Assembly (NCBI GenBank): GCA_049999765.1
Contig: JBNGIQ010009479.1
Location: forward strand, 1-47,426
Length of the DNA stretch: 47,426 bases
Reading direction: 5' to 3'
From: Phaeoceros laevis
Lineage: Eukaryota; Anthocerotophyta; Anthocerotopsida; Notothyladales
Shown here: in pieces, positions 1 to 9,738 of the stretch
Numbering within the stretch: position 1 is the first letter of the stretch
Layout: every line of letters begins with the position of its first letter
The notes under the pieces: model-generated
Told to the model about the DNA's origin: nothing
Database searches by the model: none
Seen by the model: the letters and a program-made list of their open reading frames with translations, nothing else
Translations under genes and position numbers: made by a program

Positions 1-59
1 AAGGAAAATAGACGAAGTCCGGGTGCCGAGTGATGGACGAGTATGCCGGCCTGGTGTTG

Positions 60-1035
60 CAAGTCACCCCACGGAGCATTTGAAAGATCAGACACACAGG
101 CATGAACCATGACATGGCATTCAAATCTAATGCCTTGCCCAACAATGCATTACGTTGTGGTTGATTCAGTTTCCTGTGAGCGGTGGTTCCAAGCTGGAAT
201 CCCATGGCCCGTTCCCTTTCCTCAGGTGAGAACTTCCCATCGACTTGTAGCAGCCCGCTGTACCATATCAGTGCCCTCCCCACGAAAGGCATGGGACCCT
301 GGGTACGAGACCAGGTCGGTCATGCTTTCCTTGGCAAACCAGGTTGGTTCACCGGAAACCATGGTGCCCTTTCTGTCTTTTGGACTGGTTTGCACACCGA
401 GTCCTCATCCAGGATCTGTGCCACTGTGAGAGATGGGTCGCATACAGTATACTGTAGCGCTAGCTGCATGAACCGGCGCCAGGTTAGTCCACATGTTTTG
501 TAACCGATGAGCGAGGGAACCACATTGGACAGCATCAACCAGAAGAAGTTCGCCATATGTTGCACAACTGAAAAATCCTGTTTGACGGCATCTCGCGCAT
601 CAAACTGTGCTGGGTATTTTCTAAAATATACCCAGCATGCGGATTTTGCTGCTGCATCCAAGCAATGATGCGCACCAAGTCAGCAAAGAGCCCAGAGTGG
701 AGGTCCGACAGCCCCCGGCCTATGTCAGCCTGGGAAAATCCCTGGCATTCCCAGCCAGCCACTAATAAGTGAACATCCCCTAACAGTTGCATATGCTGCT
801 CCTGAATGAGGGTCACATCAGATGGAAAGGTGGTAAAAGCAGCCTGGCAGGCCTCCACACTGAGCTGTTGTGGATATGCCTGTTGTAATTGCTCCAGCCT
901 ACTGGTAGCCACTAGTCTGGCCTGCGGACTAATATCACAGTATACATACCGGTTAACCCGCAGTCCTGACTTAAGCACAGCCTCCAAACCTGCTGCCATT
1001 CCTCCGAAGAGCTCCACCATTGTAATACCATGTGA
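60..1035 (-). pseudogene. C5 cytosine DNA methyltransferase domain carried by a retroelement
   Basis: The motifs appear in methyltransferase order. Motif I is MVELFGGMAAGLEAVLKSGL (from 1020), the SAM-binding loop. Then come YVYCDI (motif II) and AGWECQGFSQADIGRGLSD with the catalytic Cys coded at 745-747 (motif IV). ENT near 613-621 is motif VI. DAVQCGSLAHRLQNMWTN near 465-520 is in another frame. FSPEERERAMGFQLGTTA near 180-235 and QRNALLGKALDLN near 135-180 match motifs IX-X. The pieces occupy three frames, so at least three frameshifts are present, plus a TGA at 320-322 where Trp or Arg fits. The domain follows the protease in the same reading direction and is joined to it by a spacer containing TAG 1084-1086. 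It is therefore part of the polyprotein and not a neighbouring host gene. The order is unlike plant DRM proteins, whose catalytic motifs are rearranged. Methylation of the element's own cDNA is a possible role. Confidence 0.8.
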
Positions 1036-1410
1036 GGGTGGCTGCCACTGAATTGTGGTAGTAGAGATGGGCTGTACTGTCGACTAAGGGAAACCCACGG
1101 TGTGTAGGGATTCAACCTTGTCCAAAGCTTCTTGAACACACATTTTGTTACGTTGCAACAACTGAATAGTGGCTGGAGTGTAATCAATGACGGAATCAGC
1201 TACGAAAACAGGCAATGCATCAAAGAAATCTGCTTCGTACTCATGTACTTCACATTCGGGCTCAGTTACCTTCTCGAAAGTGACTGCACATGCCTCTTTG
1301 ACTGCTGTCAGGGCTGCTCCTCCTGTCTGCACTCCATGCAAGTCCAACGGTAGAAATCCAAAGTGCTTGCCGACTCCATCCTAGTCCACGCGATAGTATG
1401 CTTGCTCAGT
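1036..1410 (-). pseudogene. spacer between protease and methyltransferase in the retroelement polyprotein
   Basis: In frame with both neighbours, with TAG at 1381-1383 and 1084-1086. Residues such as EPECEVHEYEADFFDALPVF give an acidic segment. I recognise no domain. The frame connection is what ties the methyltransferase to the protease. Confidence 0.5.
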
Positions 1411-2889
1411 CTAGTTATCAATGGTGACCCCGGGAGGAAAAAGCATTTCCTGTCCCATGAGCACATCGTAGGTGGTAGCTGAGGTGACCGAGCATCGTAC
1501 CCTCAGTTCCATAGATTGAGTTGTGCCAGGGTTAAAGACCACCTTCAGAAACTTGACGGTTTCTCCCTGCACCTTTTCAACTTGTCCTCCAGCAGTACGG
1601 ATGCGCCAAGCCGAATCTCTGAGATCAGTGCCAAACAATCCAAGCTTCCTAGCGAAAGAAGCTCCCAGAATGACTGGTTGTGCCCCTGTATCAAGCAAAG
1701 CCGTCTCTCCGTTGATTGCTACCACTCCATTTCTGTTGTCTACAAGAACCGCACCCAAAGTGACAGCCATGCGTTCTGATGGTGATACTGCTGGTAACCC
1801 CTTGGCCACCTAATGGAGAACCACACTATTAACTTCCCTGGGTTGCAACAGCAGATCATTCAGAACCTGGTCAGGAGCGGTTGATACCCCTGCGAGTACG
1901 TGCGATGGAACAGGTGTAGGCCTGTTGGTGCCCCTCATAAGCACCAGAGGTGGCGAAGATTCTACTGCACCAAGCACCAAATTCTCTTGGTCTGAACCTT
2001 CACTGTCCGAAGCCAGTTGTTCGAGCTGCACTGGAGATGCATTCTTGGCCAGCCCTTCCATCCCTGCATGCAGAACTTGCATCACTTGATCAAGAGTATA
2101 ACCTAGCTCCTGAAAAGAAAATAGTTGCACTGACATAATCTTTTGCAACACCTGAGCCGGCTGTAGTGTCATCATGGATTGAGCATGCTGCCAAGGTGGA
2201 ACAGTGAACCCATGAGTCCCAACTGATGCTGGCGTGGCACCCCGAGGACCGCTGTCGACAAGCGAGACCTGCGGGCACACATGCAGATTTTTGCGAGCTT
2301 CTGCTGAAGGCTCATCAAAAAAATCACTGGCAGCCCCATCTTCCACACTGGCCGGAGTTGATGGCAAAGACATCTCACCCGCTTGCCGCAGACCTGGAGA
2401 TGTGAGCTCTTCTGCAACCGCCTCTTCTTGAGCAGTGGTCGTGGGCTCAAAAGACTGCGGGATGACCGCCCGCGCACCCCTAGCTCTGGTAACTAGCGCA
2501 CCGTTTTGCATCCCCACAGAGCAAGGTTGTCCCACAGAGGAAGGTTGTCCCACAGAGGAAGGTTGTCCCACAGCAGCCAGTGCGCTCCGTCGAGCCGTAG
2601 CTTGAGCTTCCACCTGCCAAATATGATCAGATAGCGGCAACAGCGTGGACAGAGTGTGCTCAACAATCACCCGATTGGGCATACCCACGGTACGGGGCTG
2701 AGGCCGTTCATGGAAGTTCAGCTAACGACGAGCTTCGTCTTCCTCCTCCAACTGCCGTCTGTATTCTTGCCAGCATTCCGCTCGCCCTACTTCCTGCTCT
2801 GTGCCTACAGCCATCAGGGCGTCGTATGGCAGGCCATACCTTTGTGGCGGGTTGCCTACCCCCATAGCCACTCCTGCATCGAGCGCTTG
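1411..2889 (-). pseudogene. linker and retropepsin-like aspartic protease of the methyltransferase retroelement
   Basis: After the frameshift the frame continues through VSQALDAGVAMGVGNPPQRY, a TAG at 2722-2724, a Ser/Val/Gln-rich linker with a short tandem repeat, a TAG at 1810-1812, and then a protease. The catalytic signature is ALLDTGAQPVILGASFARKL with DTG coded near 1684-1692. Downstream motifs (VRCSVTSATTYDVLMGQEML) fit the second lobe of a pepsin-like retroviral protease. The protease normally cuts the polyprotein. TAG codons at 1411-1413 and 1381-1383 follow and probably replace Trp (TIDN-stop-TEQAYYRVD-stop-DG). Confidence 0.7.
2513..2573. repeat. 18-bp coding tandem repeat (about 3.4 units)
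   Basis: Unit cccacagaggaaggttgt; one unit differs by one base. On the minus strand it codes a repeated SVGQPS motif inside the gag-protease linker and keeps the frame. Confidence 0.85.
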
Positions 2890-4441
2890 AGATACTAACC
2901 GTCAGAGTTTTTACTTGAGCTTTCAAGGCCTCAAGTTCCGTGGCCATTGCAGCTGACTTGGCTGCCTCGGCCTGATTGGCCTCTACTGCCTTAGCCTTGG
3001 CTGCAGCCCTCCTAGCACTCCTGGCCACTGCTTTGTCAGATGTCGCTGCTACACCCTCCTTGGCCGGTTCTGAAGCATCTCCGGTTTTGCTGGGCTTCAA
3101 ATTCCTCCTTTCTGGGTGTTTGGAAAAACGCACTGCCTCCATATGACCTTCCTTATCACAAAATGCACAGTGCAAGCTGGTGGGCGGGCATGCGCACTGT
3201 GGTGATGCATGTTCGCTGCTAGCACAATAGTTGCATCCAAAAACTGTGTTGCTCCCCCCCATCGCAATGACTGCATGTGCGGTCTTGGAGTTATGCTAGC
3301 CCTTGGCTAAACTTGAACCCCTGACTGTGATCTTCTGCTCCCCCAGGCCACTATCCTTCCTGGATGAACTGGGGTTAGCATCATCCTCATGAGCATCGAA
3401 ATGTGCACTTGCCATCTCGTACCGCTCCGCAGCTAGGTAGACATCCTGCATCATGTAGGTGTCTCCTATGTCATGAAAAATACAATCCTTGGTCTTGGCA
3501 TACAAAGTAGGGTTAGTCTTAAGGGCCCTCAAGAATTTTTGAGCAGTAGCATCCGGTGCCATACGTCCTGTATCCTGAATGAGTCGGTTGATCCTGGTAT
3601 ACAGCATCTTCAGGGTCTCCCCTGGCTTCCATTCCACCATCCTCAACTCACGAATCTATTGAGTATTCTTAGCGGGGAATTTTCTCTGCAATACCGTGAA
3701 AAAGGCCCCAATTGGATCGGGATCAGCCAGCATGACCACGGTTGGTGGAATGCCCTGAGTGGCAGCAGCAAGCTGGTCAGGGGTCAACGTAACTATGGTA
3801 GGAGCTGCTGTAGTGGCTGCTGTTGCACTAACAGCATGCGCGGGTATGGCAGCCTGCAAAGCTGCTTGCGTAGCCTGGCCTATTGCCGTTGCGTAAGCAG
3901 GGTTAGGCAGAGTAAGGTCCCTTAAAAGGGCACCTTGATGCTCCTCATAGAGAACATAAGCTTCGTTGGTCAAGTATCTAGCCAGCATGTTGAAGGCACA
4001 CCTCTGGGTATAGTGCTGTTGTAATTTGACCTCCCATTCCACCATCATTGAGTAAAAACATGCTCGGAATTCTCGTAACAACACCGTGCCAGGTCTTCCG
4101 CTGAAGCGGTCGATCTTGATGGTGCTCACATACCCACTCCCGTCCATGATACTCAACCTTGGTATCGGTCCTGGCTCCTACAGGCAGTCACCAGTTCTTC
4201 GCACGTCACCTTGGCTGCTGGCCTCTACGGAGCTTGCAGTCTCCTTCTCCTCGTCAGAGAAGCTCGACTCAGAGCCTGACGTAGGAGGCTCCTCCTCCCA
4301 AGAGCTCGAGTCGTCCGTAGAGTCCGTCGATGACAACTCTTCCTTGACTATCACTTCGGAATGAATCACTGCACCCTGGACTGGGGCATCAGCGATCGCT
4401 ATAGTCGGGACAGTGCAGGTTCTTGTCTTGTGGAAAGACAT
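2890..4441 (-). pseudogene. gag of the methyltransferase retroelement: acidic N-terminus, capsid region, zinc knuckle
   Basis: A single frame runs from 4441 to about 2890, interrupted by TAG at 4178-4180, 3656-3658 and 3296-3298. The first 85 residues are Ser/Glu-rich. The capsid-like part contains REFRACFYSMMVEWEVKLQ and, after the second stop, MVEWKPGETLKMLYTRINRL, typical of retrotransposon gag helices. A zinc knuckle CNYCASSEHASPQC (CX2CX4HX4C) lies near 3193-3235. A second knuckle beginning CAFCDKEGH has lost its last Cys (CGT at the expected TGT). An Ala/Lys-rich coiled-coil-like stretch follows. A one-base frameshift near 2890 moves the frame into the next segment. Each TAG sits where Gln fits (for example NTQ-stop-IREL), which suggests CAG-to-TAG decay. 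Confidence 0.7.
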
Positions 4442-5313
4442 TGCCAGTAGGACGCACCAGTCTCCAGACCGTCATACCCGTTTATGCTCTTCCCAGCCAT
4501 AAGCGCCCCAATTCTGACCAGCAAACAATCTCACTGGAGAGTCAGAAACACAAACATGGTTGCGAGCAATTGCAGCACAGCATGCATACAAGGGAAGACG
4601 GTTTCCTTCTCCCTAAACACCCTTTTTCACAACCATTCACACAATGAACAGCTGCGGCTGTGTAATCAGCAGAGTCTTAAGCAAGTAAAAGCCTTGTCTT
4701 TGTGTAGAAACAGTCAAATCAAAGCTCACAAATACCACTGGCGTGGGGAGTCTGGCCAAATTCACAGGCAGGGACAGTCATAAGCATGAATCCATGTGTA
4801 GAACATAGCAAAAATGGGGTTTACAGCTAATGACCTCAAGCCACAGCGCTGCCTAGTTCGAACTTGCTTAAGACTGCTGCTATGAGGCGCGGGACTGCTA
4901 CTTGAGGTGCCGCCCTCTTTCTCTCTCCTACAAGCGGCTGTTGCCGCCGACGCGAGGTACCGCCGTGAAAAGCGGCGTCATAACGCTATGACAGCAGCCC
5001 ATCCCTTTTAAGGAATGAATTAGACTGAGTTGTTACATGCAATAATTAACATGCCGGAAGCTAGAAGGCCTTATCGCGAGTGACACGAAAGTATGCATTT
5101 CGCGAGGACAAGTAAAGAACCAAAATAACGGCCTAGACAACGAGACAATAACGTACCAGCCGTGGTAAGAACCGTGGAAAGAAACCTAACAGTGAAGTGC
5201 CGTTTCTAATGAGCGAAACCTCCTTTGTTGCTGAGAGCACTCCGCCTCCTGTCTACGGCATCCCTGGGTACAAGATGTAGTCATATATCACGACAGACAC
5301 CATCAATGCAAAT
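4442..5313. other. non-coding stretch between the methyltransferase retroelement and copia A
   Basis: No convincing coding frame. It should contain the leader, primer site and perhaps the 5' LTR of the minus-strand retroelement, but no TG...CA boundary or tRNA-complementary site could be fixed without the other LTR. The last five bases (5309-5313, caaat) are the target duplication of element A. Confidence 0.4.
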
Positions 5314-5567
5314 TATTGGGATTAGGGTTAGGTTTATAACATCGTTTCGTAATCAACCCATACTTAATTAATAGCCATGGTTACTTTGACTAGGGTTACG
5401 TAGATTGTAGTTAGGTAGTTATTAGTTGAATAACTACCTATGCAAGGATACCAACGGCCACCTTCGTGTGGCTATGTAAGTCACGTTCATGTGACACTAA
5501 ATCATCCATTCTATTCTACAACTTTGTGTCTCTCACGCGCTCGCACGGTTAATCTCGAATTACAGCA
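5314..5567 (+). repeat. 5' LTR of copia A
   Basis: Begins TATTGGGATTAGGG and ends ACAGCA directly before the primer site. It begins TA instead of the usual TG, as do the other copia LTRs here. Confidence 0.92.
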
Positions 5568-5579
5568 TGGTATCAGAGC
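5568..5579 (+). promoter_or_regulatory. primer-binding site, initiator tRNA-Met
   Basis: TGGTATCAGAGC, complementary to the 3' end of plant initiator tRNA-Met and the usual copia primer site, immediately after the 5' LTR. Confidence 0.93.
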
Positions 5580-5592
5580 GGATGACGGCACA

Positions 5593-5865
5593 ATGCCTGA
5601 ATTTGTTCTTGATGCTATGGACGTCTGCGCGATGCACGATGTAGATCAAAGCACCGCCACAGGACGTCTAGGCTACCTTCTCACGTTGGTGAATTCGGAC
5701 TTGGCATATACCCTCCTGCAGAGCCACACGCTCGGCGATCCGTCAGTTGTTGAGAACATTAACACTTGGCTCCTATGTCAACCTGAAGATCCACCAGCGC
5801 TAAGTCGCACCTTTTGGTTGCGGAGGAGGTTGCGTTTTGCATGGAGGCGTGTTGCCCGATCTTGA
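5593..5865 (+). CDS. leader ORF of copia A (unrecognised, about 90 aa)
   Basis: Begins ATG CCT GAA 13 nt after the primer site and ends TGA with a basic tail (FWLRRRLRFAWRRVARS). It lies where B and C carry their small leader ORF, but I cannot align its sequence with theirs. The middle is hydrophobic and leucine-rich (GRLGYLLTLVNSDLAYTLL). Either a leader-encoded protein of unknown role or a chance ORF in the untranslated leader. Confidence 0.4.
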   Translation: MPEFVLDAMDVCAMHDVDQSTATGRLGYLLTLVNSDLAYTLLQSHTLGDPSVVENINTWLLCQPEDPPALSRTFWLRRRLRFAWRRVARS

Positions 5866-6283
5866 CCTGTGACGCGGAATTGAGAGGAGGGCGTTAGCAG
5901 CAATCTTGGCAGAAATCTCAACAAGGAGAAGCACTCAGAGCATTGGCGATGGAGGACGTACCGGTTCTTCAGTCCCGTGCCACTGACACTTGACAAGATG
6001 GATCAGCGTGGACGCGCGTTTCAACGACTGCCCACAAACCAGCAAAACGCATTGCTTCGGCGACCTTACCACAGAGGACGAGGACGGCATTCAGCACCCC
6101 CTGACTCCCTGTTTGGTCACCTGAATCAGTGCGCATCTCAAGGGCAGCATCGGGCGCTCAATCAAGTTGCACTGCTCCATCAAGAGGTCAAGTCAGGCGG
6201 GCACGCCGCCAATCTGAGTGGCATTCTTCTCCAGAGATACACCAAGGCTGCAGCCACTCCTGCAATCATCATTCTGCCTGCGA

Positions 6284-6572
6284 CCAAGTGCTGGAAAGCG
6301 TGAAGGAACTATCACAGTTGTTGTTAGATTTCACTACAACTACGTTGAAAAGATCACAACAATTGGTAGACACGTTAGAGCACTTACGCACAAGAATAGA
6401 CCAAGTTGACTCTCACCTTTATAGCCTCAACTTGAGGTTGCTTGTTTGCTTGCAGAACCAGCACACTAACTATCTCAACCAAAGCATATCACCTGTAGCA
6501 GGTACAAAACCTTCTAGAATATGCCTGAACTGTGCTCCAGAACCTGCAAGAGACAGTGAATCACAAGTATGA
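6284..6572 (+). pseudogene. coiled-coil leader protein remnant of copia A
   Basis: Leucine heptad-like sequence (SVKELSQLLLDFTTTTLKRS, then QLVDTLEHLRTRIDQVD) upstream of gag. Its reading frame upstream is unclear because of frameshifts; a neighbouring frame at 5977-6303 has RG-rich pieces (RRPYHRGRGRH). The position matches the second leader ORF of B and C, which also has coiled-coil character in B. Function unknown. Confidence 0.4.
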
Positions 6573-6662
6573 GAATGAGGCATGTGGGAAGACAGTGACT
6601 TGGGCATCTTTGGCCAGTCACTAGAGGACGACGCACTTTATACCCTTGCATCTTTCTTCAAC

Positions 6663-8324
6663 ATGTCGGGAGGTGGTGAGTAGCGGGGTGAAGGCGTGGT
6701 GGCGGCGGTCATTCGGAAAGGAAGGACCCTGAGACGGCCATGTTAAAAATCGAGTTCAATGAAAAAAGATAGACTTACAAACGGATCCAACTACGATGTT
6801 TGGACGCTCCGGATGAAGGGAGTCCTTGTTGAAACATCACTGTGGGGATACATGTGTGGCTCTATTCTTCGGCCAACCAAAACACCTGCAGAATAGAACA
6901 CATTCGAAGGGACCCAGAGTACTCCTGCACAATTAGCTTGGGATATAGTAGATGCGAGGGCACAGACTGCAATACGCATTGGACTCACGGAGTCAATGGT
7001 GTTGAGTACCTCCTCGGCTACTACATCCAAGGGAATGTGGGAGCTCTTGGCTCTTGTGTATCATTCAAAAGATATTATGTCAAGAATGAATGCACATAAG
7101 AAGTTTCACAACCTGCAGATGCACGAAGGCCAACCTTTGGACCAGTTTATCTCGATGTTCAGAACAGCTCGTCTACGCCTGGAGCAAACAGGAAAGCCAG
7201 TTAGCGAGCAAAATGCATGCATGAGGTTGCTTGCATCCCTTCCTCCAAGTTATGCAAACTTCGTCATCAGTCAAAATGCGGTGCTACGTTTTGCACAGCA
7301 GCTGGCATTGTGGACTGGGCGAGACGAGGAGGACTTTCAGACTCTGAATGTCAATGAGCTCGTAGGAGCACTGATGCAAGAGGAGGTTAGTCGAGCTGCC
7401 TCAAAAGGTACTAGGGGGTAGGCCCTCTATGCATCAGCTAGGCCGAAAGGGCCAAGGAAATAGTTCAGTAAGACTTATCCAAGCAAAGGGAGAAGTGCCA
7501 TACCTGGTGATGCTTCCTCCAGCAAGAAGAGACCCGGGAATTGTAATTGATGTGGCTTGCCGAATCACTGGGAGCGTGATTGCCGAAAGAAAAAGAACAA
7601 CGAGCCAAGGAGAGTGCCAACACCTAAGGCCAACACAGTGGCCAAGAAGGATAAATCTGCTTCACCTTCAGTCTTGCTTGTTCAGTCCCCTTCTAGTTCT
7701 GAGTCTCACAAGACAGCTTTGAAACACAAAGTCTCTTTTCATGCACTAACTGTTTGTCTAACCACTACTGAAACACACCAGTCGTTTTCGTACGTCGACT
7801 CGGGAGCCACAGCGCACATTTGTCACGATAGATCCGTATTCACCGATTACGCTGCTCACACCACTGGTCAAAACGTCCTGTTAGGCGATGACAGTGAGCT
7901 TTCAATCAAAGGGGTAGGCACAGTGCATTTACGTTTACAGAATGGTGGCACACTTGCAGTTACTAATGTTTTGCACGTACCTACCATCACGAAAAACTTG
8001 CTGTCGGTCTCTCAACTCACTCAAAATCACAGTTTCGAGATCGACTTTTGCAGATCAGTGTGTCTAATCAAAGAGTCGGGTAAAGCTGTCGCCTTGGGAA
8101 AGCTGGTGCACGACCTCTTTATGCTGAATGTCACAAGTCTTCCTGCACCATCTGCACAAGTTGCTGGTGTTAGTTCCCATGTCACGGATTCTAAGGTTAC
8201 CAAGATCTGGCATATGCGACTTGGCCATCCCAATCCAAGAAAGCTTAAGGACATGGCAAAACAAGACCTGTATGCAGATGGGCTGCCATCTAATCTGAGC
8301 CCGTTGCCATTCTGTGAGGCTTGA
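6663..8324 (+). pseudogene. gag and protease of copia A
   Basis: ATG at 6663 opens a Gly-rich start followed by the UBN2-type gag domain (NGSNYDVWTLRMKGVLVE near 6780, then MRLLASLPPSYANFVISQNA near 7220). A zinc knuckle around 7545 reads CGLPNHWERDC with a TGA before it where Trp or Tyr fits. The protease active site is SYVDSGATAHICHD (DSG) near 7793, followed by VLHVPTITKNLLSVSQL. Then comes the integrase GAG-pre zinc region with HMRLGHPNPRKL. Disruptions include TAG in the early gag, an A-run frameshift near 6768, TAG at 7419-7421, another TAG near 7462, and TGA 8322-8324 at a Cys position. Confidence 0.85.
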
Positions 8325-9738
8325 GTCTATGGTAAACTTCCGAGCAGCCTATCCTAAAGGTGGTGGCACCAGGGCTACAGAACTACTCCAACTTGTGCAC
8401 TCAGATCTATGTGGACCAGTATCTGCTCCTTCATTCGGTGGTGGTCTGTATTTTCTCACCTTCATCGACGACTTTAGCAGATATTCACAAGTCTACATCC
8501 TCAAACATAAAAACGAGGCATTCAAGTGTTTTAAAGAGTACCAGACCTTGGTGGAGCGGCAAACTGGTAAAAAGCTGCGTTGCTTGAGAACTGACAATGG
8601 AGGAGAATTCGACTCCAACGAATTCAATGCTTATTGTAAGAGCTTAGGCATTTCTCGTCAGTTCACTGTCCGTTATAGCTCATCTCAGAACGGTGTTGCT
8701 GAGTGGTGCAATCGATCTGCACAGAACGTTGCCAGGAGTATGATTAAGCAAGCAGGTTTAGCATTAGCTTACTGGGCGGAGGCCATTTCTACTGCTAATT
8801 ACCTCTATAATAGATTGCCTGGCAAGTCCACAGCAGGGAAGACACCTTATGAGCTGTGGTGCGGTAGGAAACCTACAGTGCAGCATCTTCGTGTCTTTGG
8901 TTCACCGGCCTATGCCCATGTACCCAAGGAACGGCGCCTGCATATGAAACTCTCTAACAGAGCTGTCAAACTGGTTTTTATAGGCTATATAGATGGAGTG
9001 AAGGCTTATAAATTATTTGACCTCCGCACAAGACGTGTGCAGCATGCCAGAACAGTCATTTTTGATGAAGCATCCTTACTTGGGGCGAAGCTTTCTCCTG
9101 CTCAACCTTCTGCTGCCGAGGATGATGTTCCTGGCGAGCTGGCCATTTTCGATTTGTCTCCCAATAGCATTCCGCAGCCATCTGAGCTTGTGGACCCTTC
9201 CTGTGAGGAGGAGGAAGTATTAGTGCATGATGATGACATGGAAGCATCCCAGGAAGGTCAATATAATGGAGAGGACGTAGCTGAAGGTCATGAGAACTTA
9301 GCTGCTGCACCAGAAGAGTTAGTCGAGGATGCACCAGAAGTTATGCAAGTTGACGACATGCATGAACCTGATTTGTTGGAGCCCCTAGCTGCACCACCTG
9401 CATCAACTCGACCTACGCGTACTCGCACTGCCCCAGCCTACTTCAATCCGAGTGACTGGACTAGCAGTCACAGTCATACTAATTGGAACACTGGGCATGC
9501 TACAACATCCTCTCATGTTGAGCAAGTGGGGGATACCTCAGAGGAGGATGATGATGAAATCACAGCAGTGCTGACTGCACTTGAAGGGGTTCCATCCTTC
9601 AGTTTTGATCGAGAAGAAGCGCAGGCCCTAGCAGTCGCCATGACAACTCCCCTAGATCCTGCCACAATGCGAGAGGCTTACACTGGACCTGATGCAAAGC
9701 AATGGAAGAAGGCCATAAGGAGGAGTATGATTCTCTGA
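8325..9738 (+). pseudogene. integrase and C-terminal linker of copia A
   Basis: The integrase core has LLQLVHSDLCGPV (first Asp), LRTDNGGEF (second Asp) and SSSQNGVAEW (Glu). It is followed by the copia C-terminal motif (HLRVFGSPAYAHV, VFIGYIDGVKAYKLFD) and a long acidic linker to RT. The frame is displaced relative to gag-protease. It is lost again near 9715, where EEYDSLIENGTW reads in another frame. Confidence 0.88.

Larger units (their letters stand above)
1..4441 (-). mobile_element. 5' half of a DNA-methyltransferase-bearing LTR-type retroelement (degenerate)
   Basis: Reading from 4441 towards 1 on the minus strand there is one long polyprotein-like frame: acidic N-terminus, capsid-like gag, CX2CX4HX4C zinc knuckle, low-complexity linker, retropepsin-like DTG protease, a roughly 110-residue spacer, then a C5 cytosine methyltransferase. 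The frame is broken by eight TAG codons and several frameshifts, so this copy is dead. Reverse transcriptase, RNase H, integrase and the 3' LTR would lie left of position 1 and were not seen. No 5' LTR or primer-binding site could be delimited in 4442-5313. Methyltransferase-bearing retrotransposons have been reported in charophyte algae and dinoflagellates; assigning this one to Ty3-like or another superfamily needs the missing RT. Confidence 0.75.

Noticed and set aside
320-4180. TAG read as a sense codon (recoding or suppression) in the methyltransferase element
   Set aside because: TAG also breaks RopGAP, PPR and copia genes of this window together with frameshifts, and pol genes end in TAG; deamination explains it more simply.
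4840-4880. tRNA-like ttcgaa motif
   Set aside because: A B-box-like word only; no cloverleaf could be drawn around it.
5314-5345. Telomere-like ttagggttaggg in the LTR of copia A
   Set aside because: Less than two and a half units, present in both LTRs as part of the element; not a telomeric array.
5440-5592. Coding frame starting inside the 5' LTR of A, repeated at 12061
   Set aside because: The shared part is LTR sequence; only the portion after the primer site was kept as a possible leader ORF.
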